This document shows positions 46,917 through 54,508 of a stretch of DNA of 64,000 bases, in pieces. A program made the translations under genes and the position numbers. Within the stretch, counting starts at the first letter, position 1. Each line of letters opens with the position of its first letter. The notes below the pieces were generated by a model. That model made no database searches. It was not told where the DNA came from and was given only the letters and a program-made list of their open reading frames with translations. The DNA comes from Desulfuromonadaceae bacterium (GTDB lineage: Bacteria > Desulfobacterota > Desulfuromonadia > Geobacterales > Pseudopelobacteraceae): positions 53,231 through 117,230 of the forward strand of contig JAQTQX010000014.1 of NCBI GenBank assembly GCA_028712075.1, written 5' to 3'.

Positions 46917-47982
46917 TAAGAATCAGCTGGCGTTTGTACCGTGCAATCTGGTCAGCCGATCCATCCGGTACATCAGAGCACCGCACCGGCATGAGAAACC
47001 GCCTCAGAAAACTGCGTTCCTGATAGTCAAGCGAAGGATTGGCTATGCCAAGCCGTGGCGGCAGGTGCAGAGAGCCGAGCGAAAGCCTGCTGACTGCAGA
47101 CTTCAGACAGGGATTGAGCATGATCATGCCGCTACTTTTCCCGGCCTGACGTTTGATGTCTCTGCCAAGATAGAGAACAAAATTGCCCGGCGCTGTCCGT
47201 TCTTTTTCCAGCATCCTGATACGCATTATTTCGTCAGCCGGATCTTCCCGGGCGTCCCGGTGGACGAACAACAGCGGTTCGAGACCGGTTTGAGAGATTA
47301 TCTCCAGCAGTTCATCAATGCGATATGTGTGAACTCGCGGATGCAACAGGGCATCGGCAAGCCCTGATGTGCTGGCAGCTTCATCGGCTGTAGTCAGGTA
47401 ATTTGCCAGCCGTGATCCTGTCGCTGCCTTACTGAAGAGGCAACGAGCGGTTTGTGGAGAGTCAATACCGATAATTTTCAGGGCTCGACGAATGGATTCC
47501 TCTTCCCGGCGGGCGTAACGACTGTAGAGCATGATTCGCAGGATGCCGCCCGGTACGAGACGGCGCTCCAGGCTTTTCAGCCCTGCCACAGGATCCTCCA
47601 GATGGTGAAGAACGCCGTAGGAATCGATCAGTCCGAATTCACCGTCAATACCCCCCTGGCTCGAGAGATCACCGCAGCGGAACGTGACATTCCACTTTCC
47701 GTGCAGAAAACAGTGCCAGCGTGCCCGCCGCAGACTTCGTTCTGACAGATCCAGAGCGGTGATCGGAACGTCAGGATTGGCTACCGCCCATGGGTACGGG
47801 GCAAATGTACCAGAGCCGGCAATAAGGATCCTCTCCGCCTCGGGAGGGGGCATCGTGCCGTTAAATCTCCCCCACAGGGCGTGAAGATTGAGCGCGTAGG
47901 TGTCACAGCGGCGTACCGAGGCGAGTAGCGGATACTGCGGATATGGGTATTTTTGGTAATGTTCCTGAACCGGATTGACCAT
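46876..47982 (-). CDS. Class I SAM-dependent methyltransferase
   Basis: The 368-aa product has a Rossmann methyltransferase core: ERILIAGSGTFAPYPWAVAN (motif I region), ITALDLSERSLRRARWHC, IDSYGVLHHLEDPVAGLKSL and VPGGILRIMLYSRYAR. This order fits the 'methyltransferase type 11/12' group. Residues ~180-368 are an extension with no motif I know. The substrate cannot be told. The N-terminal YQKYPYPQYP resembles other bacterial proteins of this group. The 3' end overlaps the end of lptD by 41 bp on the opposite strand, and the 5' end is 46 bp from the divergent hemW. Confidence 0.8.
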   Translation of the reverse strand: MVNPVQEHYQKYPYPQYPLLASVRRCDTYALNLHALWGRFNGTMPPPEAERILIAGSGTFAPYPWAVANPDVPITALDLSERSLRRARWHCFLHGKWNVTFRCGDLSSQGGIDGEFGLIDSYGVLHHLEDPVAGLKSLERRLVPGGILRIMLYSRYARREEESIRRALKIIGIDSPQTARCLFSKAATGSRLANYLTTADEAASTSGLADALLHPRVHTYRIDELLEIISQTGLEPLLFVHRDAREDPADEIMRIRMLEKERTAPGNFVLYLGRDIKRQAGKSSGMIMLNPCLKSAVSRLSLGSLHLPPRLGIANPSLDYQERSFLRRFLMPVRCSDVPDGSADQIARYKRQLILINFSPGCPPSRPD

Positions 47983-48028
47983 GCCGCACTGTAGCAGGAT
48001 GCGGCACGTCTTTCAACCGGGAGTAACC

Positions 48029-49162
48029 ATGTTCAACCGGATCTACATACACGTGCCGTTCTGCGTCAGAAAGTGCAACTATTGCGCCTTCGTATCCGGC
48101 ACTCCGAGCAGTGAAGAACTCGCCGAGTACACGGATCTTCTCCTTCGCGAGTTGCATCTCCACCACCGCAGCAGCCGGCCAATCAATTCAATATATTTCG
48201 GCGGCGGCACCCCGTCATTGCTCCAACCGGAGAAACTATCCCGGCTGCTTGAAACTATTGCCGGATGGTCCGACATCTCTCCCGATGCGGAAATAACGCT
48301 AGAGGCGAATCCCGGTACAGTTGATTATAGACAGTTGAAAGAGTTTCGTGATGCCGGAATCAACAGGCTTTCGATCGGAATCCAGAGTTTTGACGATCAT
48401 TTTCTGGAGCTTCTTGGGCGAATTCATACCTCAAGCCAGTCTCATCAGGTGTTTCGAGATGCGCGTTGCGCCGGATTCAACAATATCAGCATTGATGTGA
48501 TGCACTCGCTTCCCGGCCAGGGCCTCGAACAGTGGCAGGCCGAACTGCTGAATGCCCTCTCGGTCCACCCGGAGCATATTTCCATCTACGGGCTAACCGT
48601 GGAGAAGGGCACCCCCTTTGCTCTCACTTATCCCGAAAATAGTCCGGCATTGCCGGATGACGACCTTTCGGCAGACATGTTTGAGCTGGCGGACGAACTT
48701 CTTGCTGAAGAAGGTTTTGAACATTACGAAATTGCCAACTACGCCAGGGCAGGATACCGGTCGCTACATAACAGCGGCTATTGGCGACGAGATGGTTACC
48801 TTGGCCTTGGTGTCGCGGCCCATTCATTTTTGCGCGAGGGGTATGGGGTGCGTTACAGTAATTCCGATACCCTTGCTGAGTACCGCCAGGGGGTTGCAAC
48901 CGGAGTACTACGACGAATAGCCGAACATCAATTGTCGCAGCGTGATGCAATGGCGGAGTACATCTTTCTGGGATTGCGGCTGGCCGATGGTGTAAGAATG
49001 TCCTCCTTTGAACGTGAATTCGGGAAGTCATTCGAATCTGTCTACGGCCCAGTAGCAGCCGATCTTGCTCATCTCGGGCTCGTTGTTCAAAGCTCGGACA
49101 TGCTGGTCTTGACACAACGGGGTATGCTGCTCTCAAATCAGGTCTGTGCCAGATTCATATGA
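48029..49162 (+). CDS. hemW: Radical SAM haem chaperone HemW
   Basis: HemW proteins are radical SAM enzymes related to coproporphyrinogen oxidase HemN, thought to deliver haem. The 377-aa product begins MFNRIYIHVPFC and carries the cluster motif CVRKCNYC (C-x3-C-x2-C), the glycine-rich YFGGGTPSLL and the EANPGT signature, with the HemN_C-like region (RDAMAEYIFLGLRLADGV) at the end. It lacks the N-terminal extension of true HemN. I start at the ATG at 48029 with GGGAG 5 nt upstream; an earlier ATG adds 18 residues without homology and overlaps the divergent methyltransferase start. Relevant to a cytochrome-rich organism. Confidence 0.92.
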   Translation: MFNRIYIHVPFCVRKCNYCAFVSGTPSSEELAEYTDLLLRELHLHHRSSRPINSIYFGGGTPSLLQPEKLSRLLETIAGWSDISPDAEITLEANPGTVDYRQLKEFRDAGINRLSIGIQSFDDHFLELLGRIHTSSQSHQVFRDARCAGFNNISIDVMHSLPGQGLEQWQAELLNALSVHPEHISIYGLTVEKGTPFALTYPENSPALPDDDLSADMFELADELLAEEGFEHYEIANYARAGYRSLHNSGYWRRDGYLGLGVAAHSFLREGYGVRYSNSDTLAEYRQGVATGVLRRIAEHQLSQRDAMAEYIFLGLRLADGVRMSSFEREFGKSFESVYGPVAADLAHLGLVVQSSDMLVLTQRGMLLSNQVCARFI

Positions 49163-49256
49163 AAATATTCGGTTCATTTCCCGGTCTTGTGTGTTCCACA
49201 GAGCAGGCCACAAGAATTACAACATAGCGGCATTTCGAACTCCCGGGTTCAATTGC

Positions 49257-49284
49257 TTGACAACACATCGCTTTGTGATACGTT
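49257..49284 (+). promoter_or_regulatory. Possible sigma-70 promoter of the DUF3015 gene
   Basis: TTGACA (49257-49262) is followed after 16 nt by TACGTT (49279-49284), a weak -10. A strong Shine-Dalgarno (AAAGGAGG) lies before the ATG. Confidence 0.4.
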
Positions 49285-49322
49285 ATGCGTGTGTGTAGTT
49301 ATCTCGCCTAAAGGAGGCATGT

Positions 49323-49790
49323 ATGAAGAAGAGTTTAGCGCTGACACTTGCTGGAGGAATGGTTATCGGTTCCGTTGCATTGGCTTCTGCTGGAAGTTAT
49401 GGATCTGCAGGTTGTGGACTCGGTTCGCTCATCTTCAAGGATGAGCCAGGTGCAGTACAAATTTTTGCAGCAACAACCAACGGCACATTTGGCAACCAAA
49501 CGTTTGGCATCACTTCAGGCACATTGAACTGCGGCAAGGCTGTAATCAAGTCAGAAAATGGCAAAGCTGCCGAATTTGCAGCTGCAAATATGGACAATTT
49601 GGCACGCGATATTGCACAGGGAAAGGGTGAGAGTCTTGATGCATTCGCTGAACTGATGAATGTTCCTGCTGCACAGCAGGACGCGTTCAACCAGAAACTT
49701 CAGCAGAATTTTGACAAGATTTTCACCTCTGACAAAGTTGTTGCAGCCCAGGTAGTTGATACTGTCAGCCAACTGACAGCAGTTAACTGA
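49323..49790 (+). CDS. DUF3015-family exported protein
   Basis: The 155-aa product has a signal peptide (MKKSLALTLAGGMVIGSVAL, cleavage after ASA) and a small mature domain with two cysteines (AGCGLGSLIF, TLNCGKAV), followed by a helix-rich half with the Gln/Asp-rich AAQQDAFNQKLQQNF. The layout (GSAGCGLGS after the signal, FGITSGT, NMDNLARDIAQGKGES) fits the DUF3015 family of unknown function. It sits directly before a DUF4105 gene, a pairing I recall from other Proteobacteria. A strong terminator follows, placed inside the first codons of the next gene. Confidence 0.8.
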   Translation: MKKSLALTLAGGMVIGSVALASAGSYGSAGCGLGSLIFKDEPGAVQIFAATTNGTFGNQTFGITSGTLNCGKAVIKSENGKAAEFAAANMDNLARDIAQGKGESLDAFAELMNVPAAQQDAFNQKLQQNFDKIFTSDKVVAAQVVDTVSQLTAVN

Positions 49791-49812
49791 TCAACTGTAA
49801 GGATTCATTTAC

Positions 49813-51738
49813 GTGGGGAGAACGTCAAAGGTATATGGAGCCCCCTGCTCCATATACCTTTTTTTGATTCTTCTAACAGGATTTCTGCCAGTAGCACCGG
49901 CATTTTGCCTCCCTCCCAATAGTGCGGCGTATGTGGCTCTGGCCGAACAGAAAGGTCTGGCATCGTCGCGCGAGTGGAATGTACTGCTTCATTACAAGCC
50001 ACACGGACCCGGAAGAGAAAGCCTGGTCGATGATCCCGGTTTCTTTATTGCGCCCGATGGCAAAATCAATCCAGTTGCCGAGTTAACCGGAACTCTTGCC
50101 GGCATGTTTGCCCCACCGGAATTGGCTGATTCACACCCGCAGTGCCGCTTCCCCGCCCGTTTTTCCTGGTTGGTCAAAGAGCTCCACATTGAAGCTGATC
50201 AATTGCCTCATCCCACCTGTGGCCAGTTAGACAAAACACTCAAATCGATTGATCCTCGTTCGGCTGTGCTTGTTTTTCCCGCCGCCCATACCAATGGTCC
50301 CGCATCAATGTTCGGACATACGCTGATCAAGATCGGCAGTTCCTACAAAAATGAACTGCTATCTCACGCGGTAAACTACGCTGCCCACTCAATCGATAGC
50401 AACGGGCTTCTCTACGCCTTCAAAGGGATATTCGGCCTCTATCCGGGGTACTATTCAATTCTTCCCTATTACGAAAAACTTAAAGAATACGGTGACCTGG
50501 AACACCGGGATGTCTGGGAGTACCAGCTGAACCTTTCACCCGAAGAGGTACGGCGAATGGTTCTGCACATATGGGAACTTCAGGAAATCAAGTCCGACTA
50601 CTTCTTTTTCGATGAAAACTGTTCCTTCAATCTGCTATTTCTACTTGAGGCGGCAAGACCACAATTAAGCCTTGCTGAAGAATATTGGCTGCGTTCTTCA
50701 TTCTGGGTTATCCCAATCGATACCGTCTCAACAGTGCGGCGAGCAGGACTTATTGAACAAACGACCTACCGACCCTCCCAGGCAACACGTATCCTCTATC
50801 GAGCCTCCCTTTTAGACGACTTTGATCAAAATAGTGCCGTCAATATTACACTACAGCACATAAAGCCTGACGATCTCCAACTGAAAGAACTGCCTATTGA
50901 AGAGAAGCGTCAAGTGCTCGATCTGGCAGCTGAATATTTGCAATACCGATATTCTCGCCGAGAAGTGACTCCCGAAACGTTTCAGGGACAATTTCTTCCA
51001 ATCCTCAAGAGCAGAAGCGAACTTGGCCCGGGAGAACATGACTCCGGCAGAGTCCCATCACCCGCTCAGCCCGAAGATGGTCATCTCCCGGCAAAAATTT
51101 CGATGGGTGGAGGAGTGCGCAATGACTCCCCGTTTTTTCAGCTTTCCTGGCAGCCTGCTTACCACGATTTGATGGATGCTGAAGACGGCTATACCAGAGG
51201 AGCCCAAGTTAATTTCATGTCAGTGAGCGGTCGATATTATTCTGAAACGGAGAAATTTATGCTCCAGAGACTTCGTCCCGTAGATATCGTGTCATTAGCG
51301 CCCAGAGACCGATTTTTTCAGCCGGTCTCCTGGAAAGTCAACTTCGGAGCTGACAGCAAGATACTGAGAGATGGCACAGACCGGACAATTTTTCGACTTA
51401 ATACCGGCGGCGGTGTCGCGTGGAATCTACCTCCTCTTGGCATGGCGTACGGGATGGCAGAAGCAGATCTCAACATATCTGACCGTTTCGATAACAATGC
51501 TGCGTTGGGTGGTGGTGGCTCAATCGGGCTGCTACATCAGGGAGGGTCCTCATGGACGGCACATTTGCATGCACGTGCCTTTACCTATCTGATTGATAAC
51601 CATACTGAATACCTGGCTGCCCTCGACCAGCAATTTGCTTTGAGCAGACGGGCAGCTATCGGAATCAAGACAAAATGGGAGCAGTCCTTCGATCATAACC
51701 GTGCTGAAGCCATGTTGGAAGTGATCGGCTACTACTGA
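49813..51738 (+). CDS. DUF4105-family exported protein
   Basis: The 641-aa product begins at a GTG with TAAGGA 9 nt upstream. Its signal peptide (MGRTSKVYGAPCSIYLFLIL, cleavage near PAFC) is partly encoded by the terminator hairpin. Residues ~120-290 match the DUF4105 (Lnb N-terminal) signature: AHTNGPASMFGHTLIKIG, HAVNYAA, FGLYPGYYSILPYYEKLKEY, DYFFFDENCSFNLLFLLE, with conserved His, Tyr and Cys suggesting a papain-like (NlpC/P60) peptidase-type core. The C-terminal ~300 residues look like outer-membrane strands (GGGVRNDSPFFQLSWQP, HLHARAFTYLIDNH). It may therefore be an outer membrane or periplasmic protein. Function unknown; paired with DUF3015. Confidence 0.8.
   Translation: MGRTSKVYGAPCSIYLFLILLTGFLPVAPAFCLPPNSAAYVALAEQKGLASSREWNVLLHYKPHGPGRESLVDDPGFFIAPDGKINPVAELTGTLAGMFAPPELADSHPQCRFPARFSWLVKELHIEADQLPHPTCGQLDKTLKSIDPRSAVLVFPAAHTNGPASMFGHTLIKIGSSYKNELLSHAVNYAAHSIDSNGLLYAFKGIFGLYPGYYSILPYYEKLKEYGDLEHRDVWEYQLNLSPEEVRRMVLHIWELQEIKSDYFFFDENCSFNLLFLLEAARPQLSLAEEYWLRSSFWVIPIDTVSTVRRAGLIEQTTYRPSQATRILYRASLLDDFDQNSAVNITLQHIKPDDLQLKELPIEEKRQVLDLAAEYLQYRYSRREVTPETFQGQFLPILKSRSELGPGEHDSGRVPSPAQPEDGHLPAKISMGGGVRNDSPFFQLSWQPAYHDLMDAEDGYTRGAQVNFMSVSGRYYSETEKFMLQRLRPVDIVSLAPRDRFFQPVSWKVNFGADSKILRDGTDRTIFRLNTGGGVAWNLPPLGMAYGMAEADLNISDRFDNNAALGGGGSIGLLHQGGSSWTAHLHARAFTYLIDNHTEYLAALDQQFALSRRAAIGIKTKWEQSFDHNRAEAMLEVIGYY
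49827..49865 (+). terminator. Strong terminator nested in the DUF4105 signal-peptide codons
   Basis: AAAGGTATATGGAG (49827-49840) and CTCCATATACCTTT (49848-49861) form a perfect 14-bp stem with loop CCCCCTG, followed by seven T (49859-49865). It begins 37 nt after the DUF3015 stop and covers codons 5-18 of the DUF4105 gene. Confidence 0.9.
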
Positions 51739-51762
51739 TTTACGAGAGCACGTGACCTGTTA

Positions 51763-51821
51763 AGCAGTATTATCACTGACTCCGCCAAGGTGAACTCTCC
51801 CGGCGGTAGTTAAATACTGCT
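51763..51821 (+). other. Long imperfect stem-loop between DUF4105 and cytochrome c genes
   Basis: AGCAGTATT (51763-51771) pairs perfectly with AATACTGCT (51813-51821). Inside, ACTCCGCC pairs with GGCGG-T-AGT around a 15-nt loop. There is no T run after it. It could be a Rho-type or processing signal for the upstream gene, or a leader of the cytochrome gene. Role unknown. Confidence 0.45.
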
Positions 51822-51923
51822 ACGAAACCACCTCTTGTCCAGAGCTATCTGTAATGCTATTGTACCCCGTGTATCATTCCTCAACAGTACGAGGAAATTT
51901 TCGACGTTGATAAGGAGAGCATA

Positions 51924-52223
51924 ATGAAGAAAAGTATTCTTGCAGCAACAGTTTTTATGGGCATCTGCGCACTGTCAACAGCTTCATTTTCTGCAGAAAA
52001 CAGCGGGGAAGCTTTATTTAATGGGAAATGCGCATCCTGCCATCCAAAAGGTGGAAATATCATCAAACCGAGTGAAACACTTAAAGGCATAAAAAATGCT
52101 AACAAAATTACCAGCAAAATTCGCAAAGGTGGCGGCGGAATGCCTATTTTTGATGCCAAGGCTGTTTCTGACGCCGATGCAAAACTGCTGGCTGATTACA
52201 TCATGAAAACATTCAAGAAGTAA
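51924..52223 (+). CDS. Periplasmic monohaem cytochrome c
   Basis: The 99-aa product has a signal peptide (MKKSILAATVFMGICALSTA, cleavage after FSA) and one haem-binding CASCH (residues 36-40), with the likely distal ligand Met73 in GGGGMPIF. It has the class I, c-553-like size and fold (CxxCH near the N-terminus, Met ~35 residues later, final helix ADAKLLADYIMKTFKK). It should carry electrons in the periplasm. AAGGAGAG is a good Shine-Dalgarno. It is 37 nt ahead of cbiX, so co-transcription with the cobalamin genes is possible but not shown. Confidence 0.92.
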   Translation: MKKSILAATVFMGICALSTASFSAENSGEALFNGKCASCHPKGGNIIKPSETLKGIKNANKITSKIRKGGGGMPIFDAKAVSDADAKLLADYIMKTFKK

Positions 52224-52260
52224 CAATCATTTCCTCCCGCAGGTCGACAGGACAAAACAC

Positions 52261-52644
52261 ATGAAAACAGCAATTCTGATGATGGCTCATGGCAGCCGCA
52301 TTGTTGAAGCGAACGACGACGCCCGCGAAGTGGCGGCGATGGTTCGGAAAATATCCGGTTTTGAAATTGTCGAGGCATCATTTCGGGAATTGCACGAGCC
52401 GAACATTCAGCAGGGCATCGATGCGTGTGTCGGCCGGGGTGCGGAGCGCATTCTGCTGATGCCCTACTTCCTGTTCATGGGGGCTCATGTCCTGCACGAC
52501 CTGCCGGAGGAGATTGCAGAAGCAAAGAAGCGTTACCCGGATCTGATCATGGAAATGGGGGGGCATCTGGGAGCACACTGCAAACTGGCAGAAATCGAAG
52601 CCGAGCGGATTGGCGAAGCACTTGAAAAACTGGGGTGGCGCTGA
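52261..52644 (+). CDS. cbiX: Small sirohydrochlorin cobaltochelatase CbiX(S)
   Basis: CbiX inserts cobalt into sirohydrochlorin in anaerobic cobalamin synthesis. The 127-aa product is a single-domain (homodimeric) form: MKTAILMMAHGSRIVEANDD with the first active His, and LLMPYFLFMGAHVLHDLPEE with the second. The length fits the short class. No histidine-rich tail is present. Its stop TGA shares one base with the ATG of cbiC, indicating coupled translation. Confidence 0.93.
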   Translation: MKTAILMMAHGSRIVEANDDAREVAAMVRKISGFEIVEASFRELHEPNIQQGIDACVGRGAERILLMPYFLFMGAHVLHDLPEEIAEAKKRYPDLIMEMGGHLGAHCKLAEIEAERIGEALEKLGWR

Positions 52645-53285
52645 TGGAGTCGCTCACCATGAAACCCGAAGAAATTGAAGAGGAATCGTTCCGTATAATA
52701 GATTGCGAGGCGGGTGAGCATGGCTGGCCCACGGAAGAGTGGCAGATTGTGCGCCGCATGATCCATACCAGTGCCGATTTTGAATATGTACATTCACTCG
52801 TATTTTCAGAAAATGCTGTTGAGAAGGCATTGCTGGCGCTCAAGAAGGGGGGCGGTATCGTTACCGACACCACCATGGCCCTTTCCGGCATCAGCAAACC
52901 GCGACTGGCGCGATTTGGCAGTACTGTTTCCTGTCATGTTGCCGACCCTGATGTCGCGGAACAGGCAAAGCGAGAAGGGATCACCCGCTCCATCGCTGCC
53001 ATGAGAAAAGGGGTTGCCAACCGGGACAATCAGATTTTTGTCATCGGCAATGCTCCGACTGCCCTTTTCGAACTGCTTCGGCTTATTGAAACAGGAGCCG
53101 TCACGCCCGCGCTTATTATCGGTCTGCCGGTTGGCTTTGTTGGAGCAGAAGAGAGCAAGAACGCCTTGGCGGCAGGAACCCATGACATCCCGTTTATAAC
53201 CAATATCGGGCGCAAAGGTGGTTCAAATGTGGCTGCGGCAGTAATCAATGCCTTGGCCATTATGGCCGCCGAGTCATCTCAGTGA
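52644..53285 (+). CDS. cbiC: Cobalt-precorrin-8 methylmutase
   Basis: CbiC moves the C-11 methyl group to C-12, giving cobyrinate. The 213-aa product contains IEEESFRIIDCEAGEHGWP, RRMIHTSADFEY with the active-site His, and DTTMALSGISK and PVGFVGAEESKNAL, all typical of the family. I start at the ATG in TGATG overlapping the cbiX stop; a GTG three codons earlier is possible. Its stop overlaps the cbiD start by 4 nt (GTGA). Confidence 0.95.
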   Translation: MESLTMKPEEIEEESFRIIDCEAGEHGWPTEEWQIVRRMIHTSADFEYVHSLVFSENAVEKALLALKKGGGIVTDTTMALSGISKPRLARFGSTVSCHVADPDVAEQAKREGITRSIAAMRKGVANRDNQIFVIGNAPTALFELLRLIETGAVTPALIIGLPVGFVGAEESKNALAAGTHDIPFITNIGRKGGSNVAAAVINALAIMAAESSQ

Positions 53286-54427
53286 ACAAGGTGCCGCGTA
53301 GCACTCCTCCAAAGCGTCTCAGAACAGGCTTCACTACAGGTGCCTGTGCCGCTGCCGCTGCAAAGGGAGCGGCACTTATGCTGGTGCGACAGGAATATGT
53401 CGGGGAAGTAACCATTGATCTTCCGGCAGGGTTTTCAGTACCGTTTGTTCTGCACGGGCAGTCGTTCTCAACAGAAAGCGCCACCTGCTTTGTAGTCAAG
53501 GACGCTGGCGACGATCCCGATGTGACCAACGGCACAGAGGTTCATGCAACAATATCAACGACGCCCCCTGTTTTGCTCCTTAATGAAATGGAGGGAGCTG
53601 TTGTTATTGAAGGAGGCGTCGGCATCGGCAAAGTCACCAAACCGGGCTTGGCTGTCCACCCCGGGGAATGGGCCATCAATCCGGTACCGCGCCGGATGAT
53701 TAAAGATGCAGTTCGCCCGGTTTTCTCATCTCTCATCTCTCATCCCTCAGCCATTCACGTTGTCATTTCTATTCCTGACGGCGAAGAGCGGGCAAAGAAA
53801 ACTCTCAACTCCCGCCTGGGGATTATCGGCGGCCTCTCGATCCTCGGCACAACCGGTATCGTTCGCCCTGTCTCGGCCAAAGCCTGGACCGACACCATTG
53901 ATGCAGCACTGGATGTCGCCAGGGCATGTGGCTGTACAACGGTCGTGCTTTCTACCGGCCGTAGCAGCGAAATTGCCGCACAGAGTTTTTGGGAGGGCAA
54001 GGGCTGTGGGCAAATGGTTTTGAATACTGACTTGTCCCTCCCCGAAGAAGCCTACATTATGATGGGGGATCACGTCGGATATGCACTGCAAGCCTGCCAG
54101 AAACGAGGTTTCAACCAGCCTGTTATCGCCTGCCAGTTTGCCAAGATGCTTAAAATTGCCTGCGGCCACCACAACACACATGCGGCAGATTCGCAACTCG
54201 ATCTTGTCGTGTTGAAAAAATGGGCGGAATCAGCACAAATCTCTCCGGAGCTTCTGGAGATAATCTCGCGCGCCAACACCGCCCGTGAAATTGCTGTTGC
54301 TACCGCTTTTGACAAAACCGTGGTGGGACTTGTTGCTAACCGGGTACGCCTGGCAGCAGCCGGCCATGCACCAGGGATCAAGGCAGAACCGTTGTTGTGC
54401 GGATACGACGGTACAGTTATCACATAA
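53282..54427 (+). CDS. cbiD: Cobalt-precorrin-5B C1-methyltransferase
   Basis: CbiD methylates C-1 of cobalt-precorrin-5B in the anaerobic pathway. The 381-aa product begins at a GTG within GTGA shared with the cbiC stop. It shows RLRTGFTTGACAAAAAKGAA, KDAGDDPDVTNGTE, GIGKVTKPGLAV and PVSAKAWTDTIDAALDVARA followed by a STGRSSE loop, the family's signatures. The rest of the cobalamin pathway is not in the window. The gene is convergent with the GAPDH-like gene. Confidence 0.96.
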   Translation: MNKVPRSTPPKRLRTGFTTGACAAAAAKGAALMLVRQEYVGEVTIDLPAGFSVPFVLHGQSFSTESATCFVVKDAGDDPDVTNGTEVHATISTTPPVLLLNEMEGAVVIEGGVGIGKVTKPGLAVHPGEWAINPVPRRMIKDAVRPVFSSLISHPSAIHVVISIPDGEERAKKTLNSRLGIIGGLSILGTTGIVRPVSAKAWTDTIDAALDVARACGCTTVVLSTGRSSEIAAQSFWEGKGCGQMVLNTDLSLPEEAYIMMGDHVGYALQACQKRGFNQPVIACQFAKMLKIACGHHNTHAADSQLDLVVLKKWAESAQISPELLEIISRANTAREIAVATAFDKTVVGLVANRVRLAAAGHAPGIKAEPLLCGYDGTVIT

Positions 54428-54508
54428 CCGCCCGTCATCACCATGCGATCTCTGTGCTTTTCGCCGTTTCCTTTGTCCTGCACTGCAGGTACCGTGACGT
54501 TTAGCGCG

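Noticed and set aside
49225..49262. GGGTTCAAT and TTCGAAC strings that look like a tRNA T-arm
   Set aside because: No acceptor, D- or anticodon arms can be drawn around them on either strand.
51757..51821. Integron attC-like site (GTTAAGC core)
   Set aside because: The matching inverse core (RYYYAAC) is missing on the other side and no integrase is near.
52224..52260. Cobalamin riboswitch before the cbi genes
   Set aside because: Only 37 nt separate cytochrome c and cbiX, and no B12-box motif is present there or upstream of the cytochrome gene.
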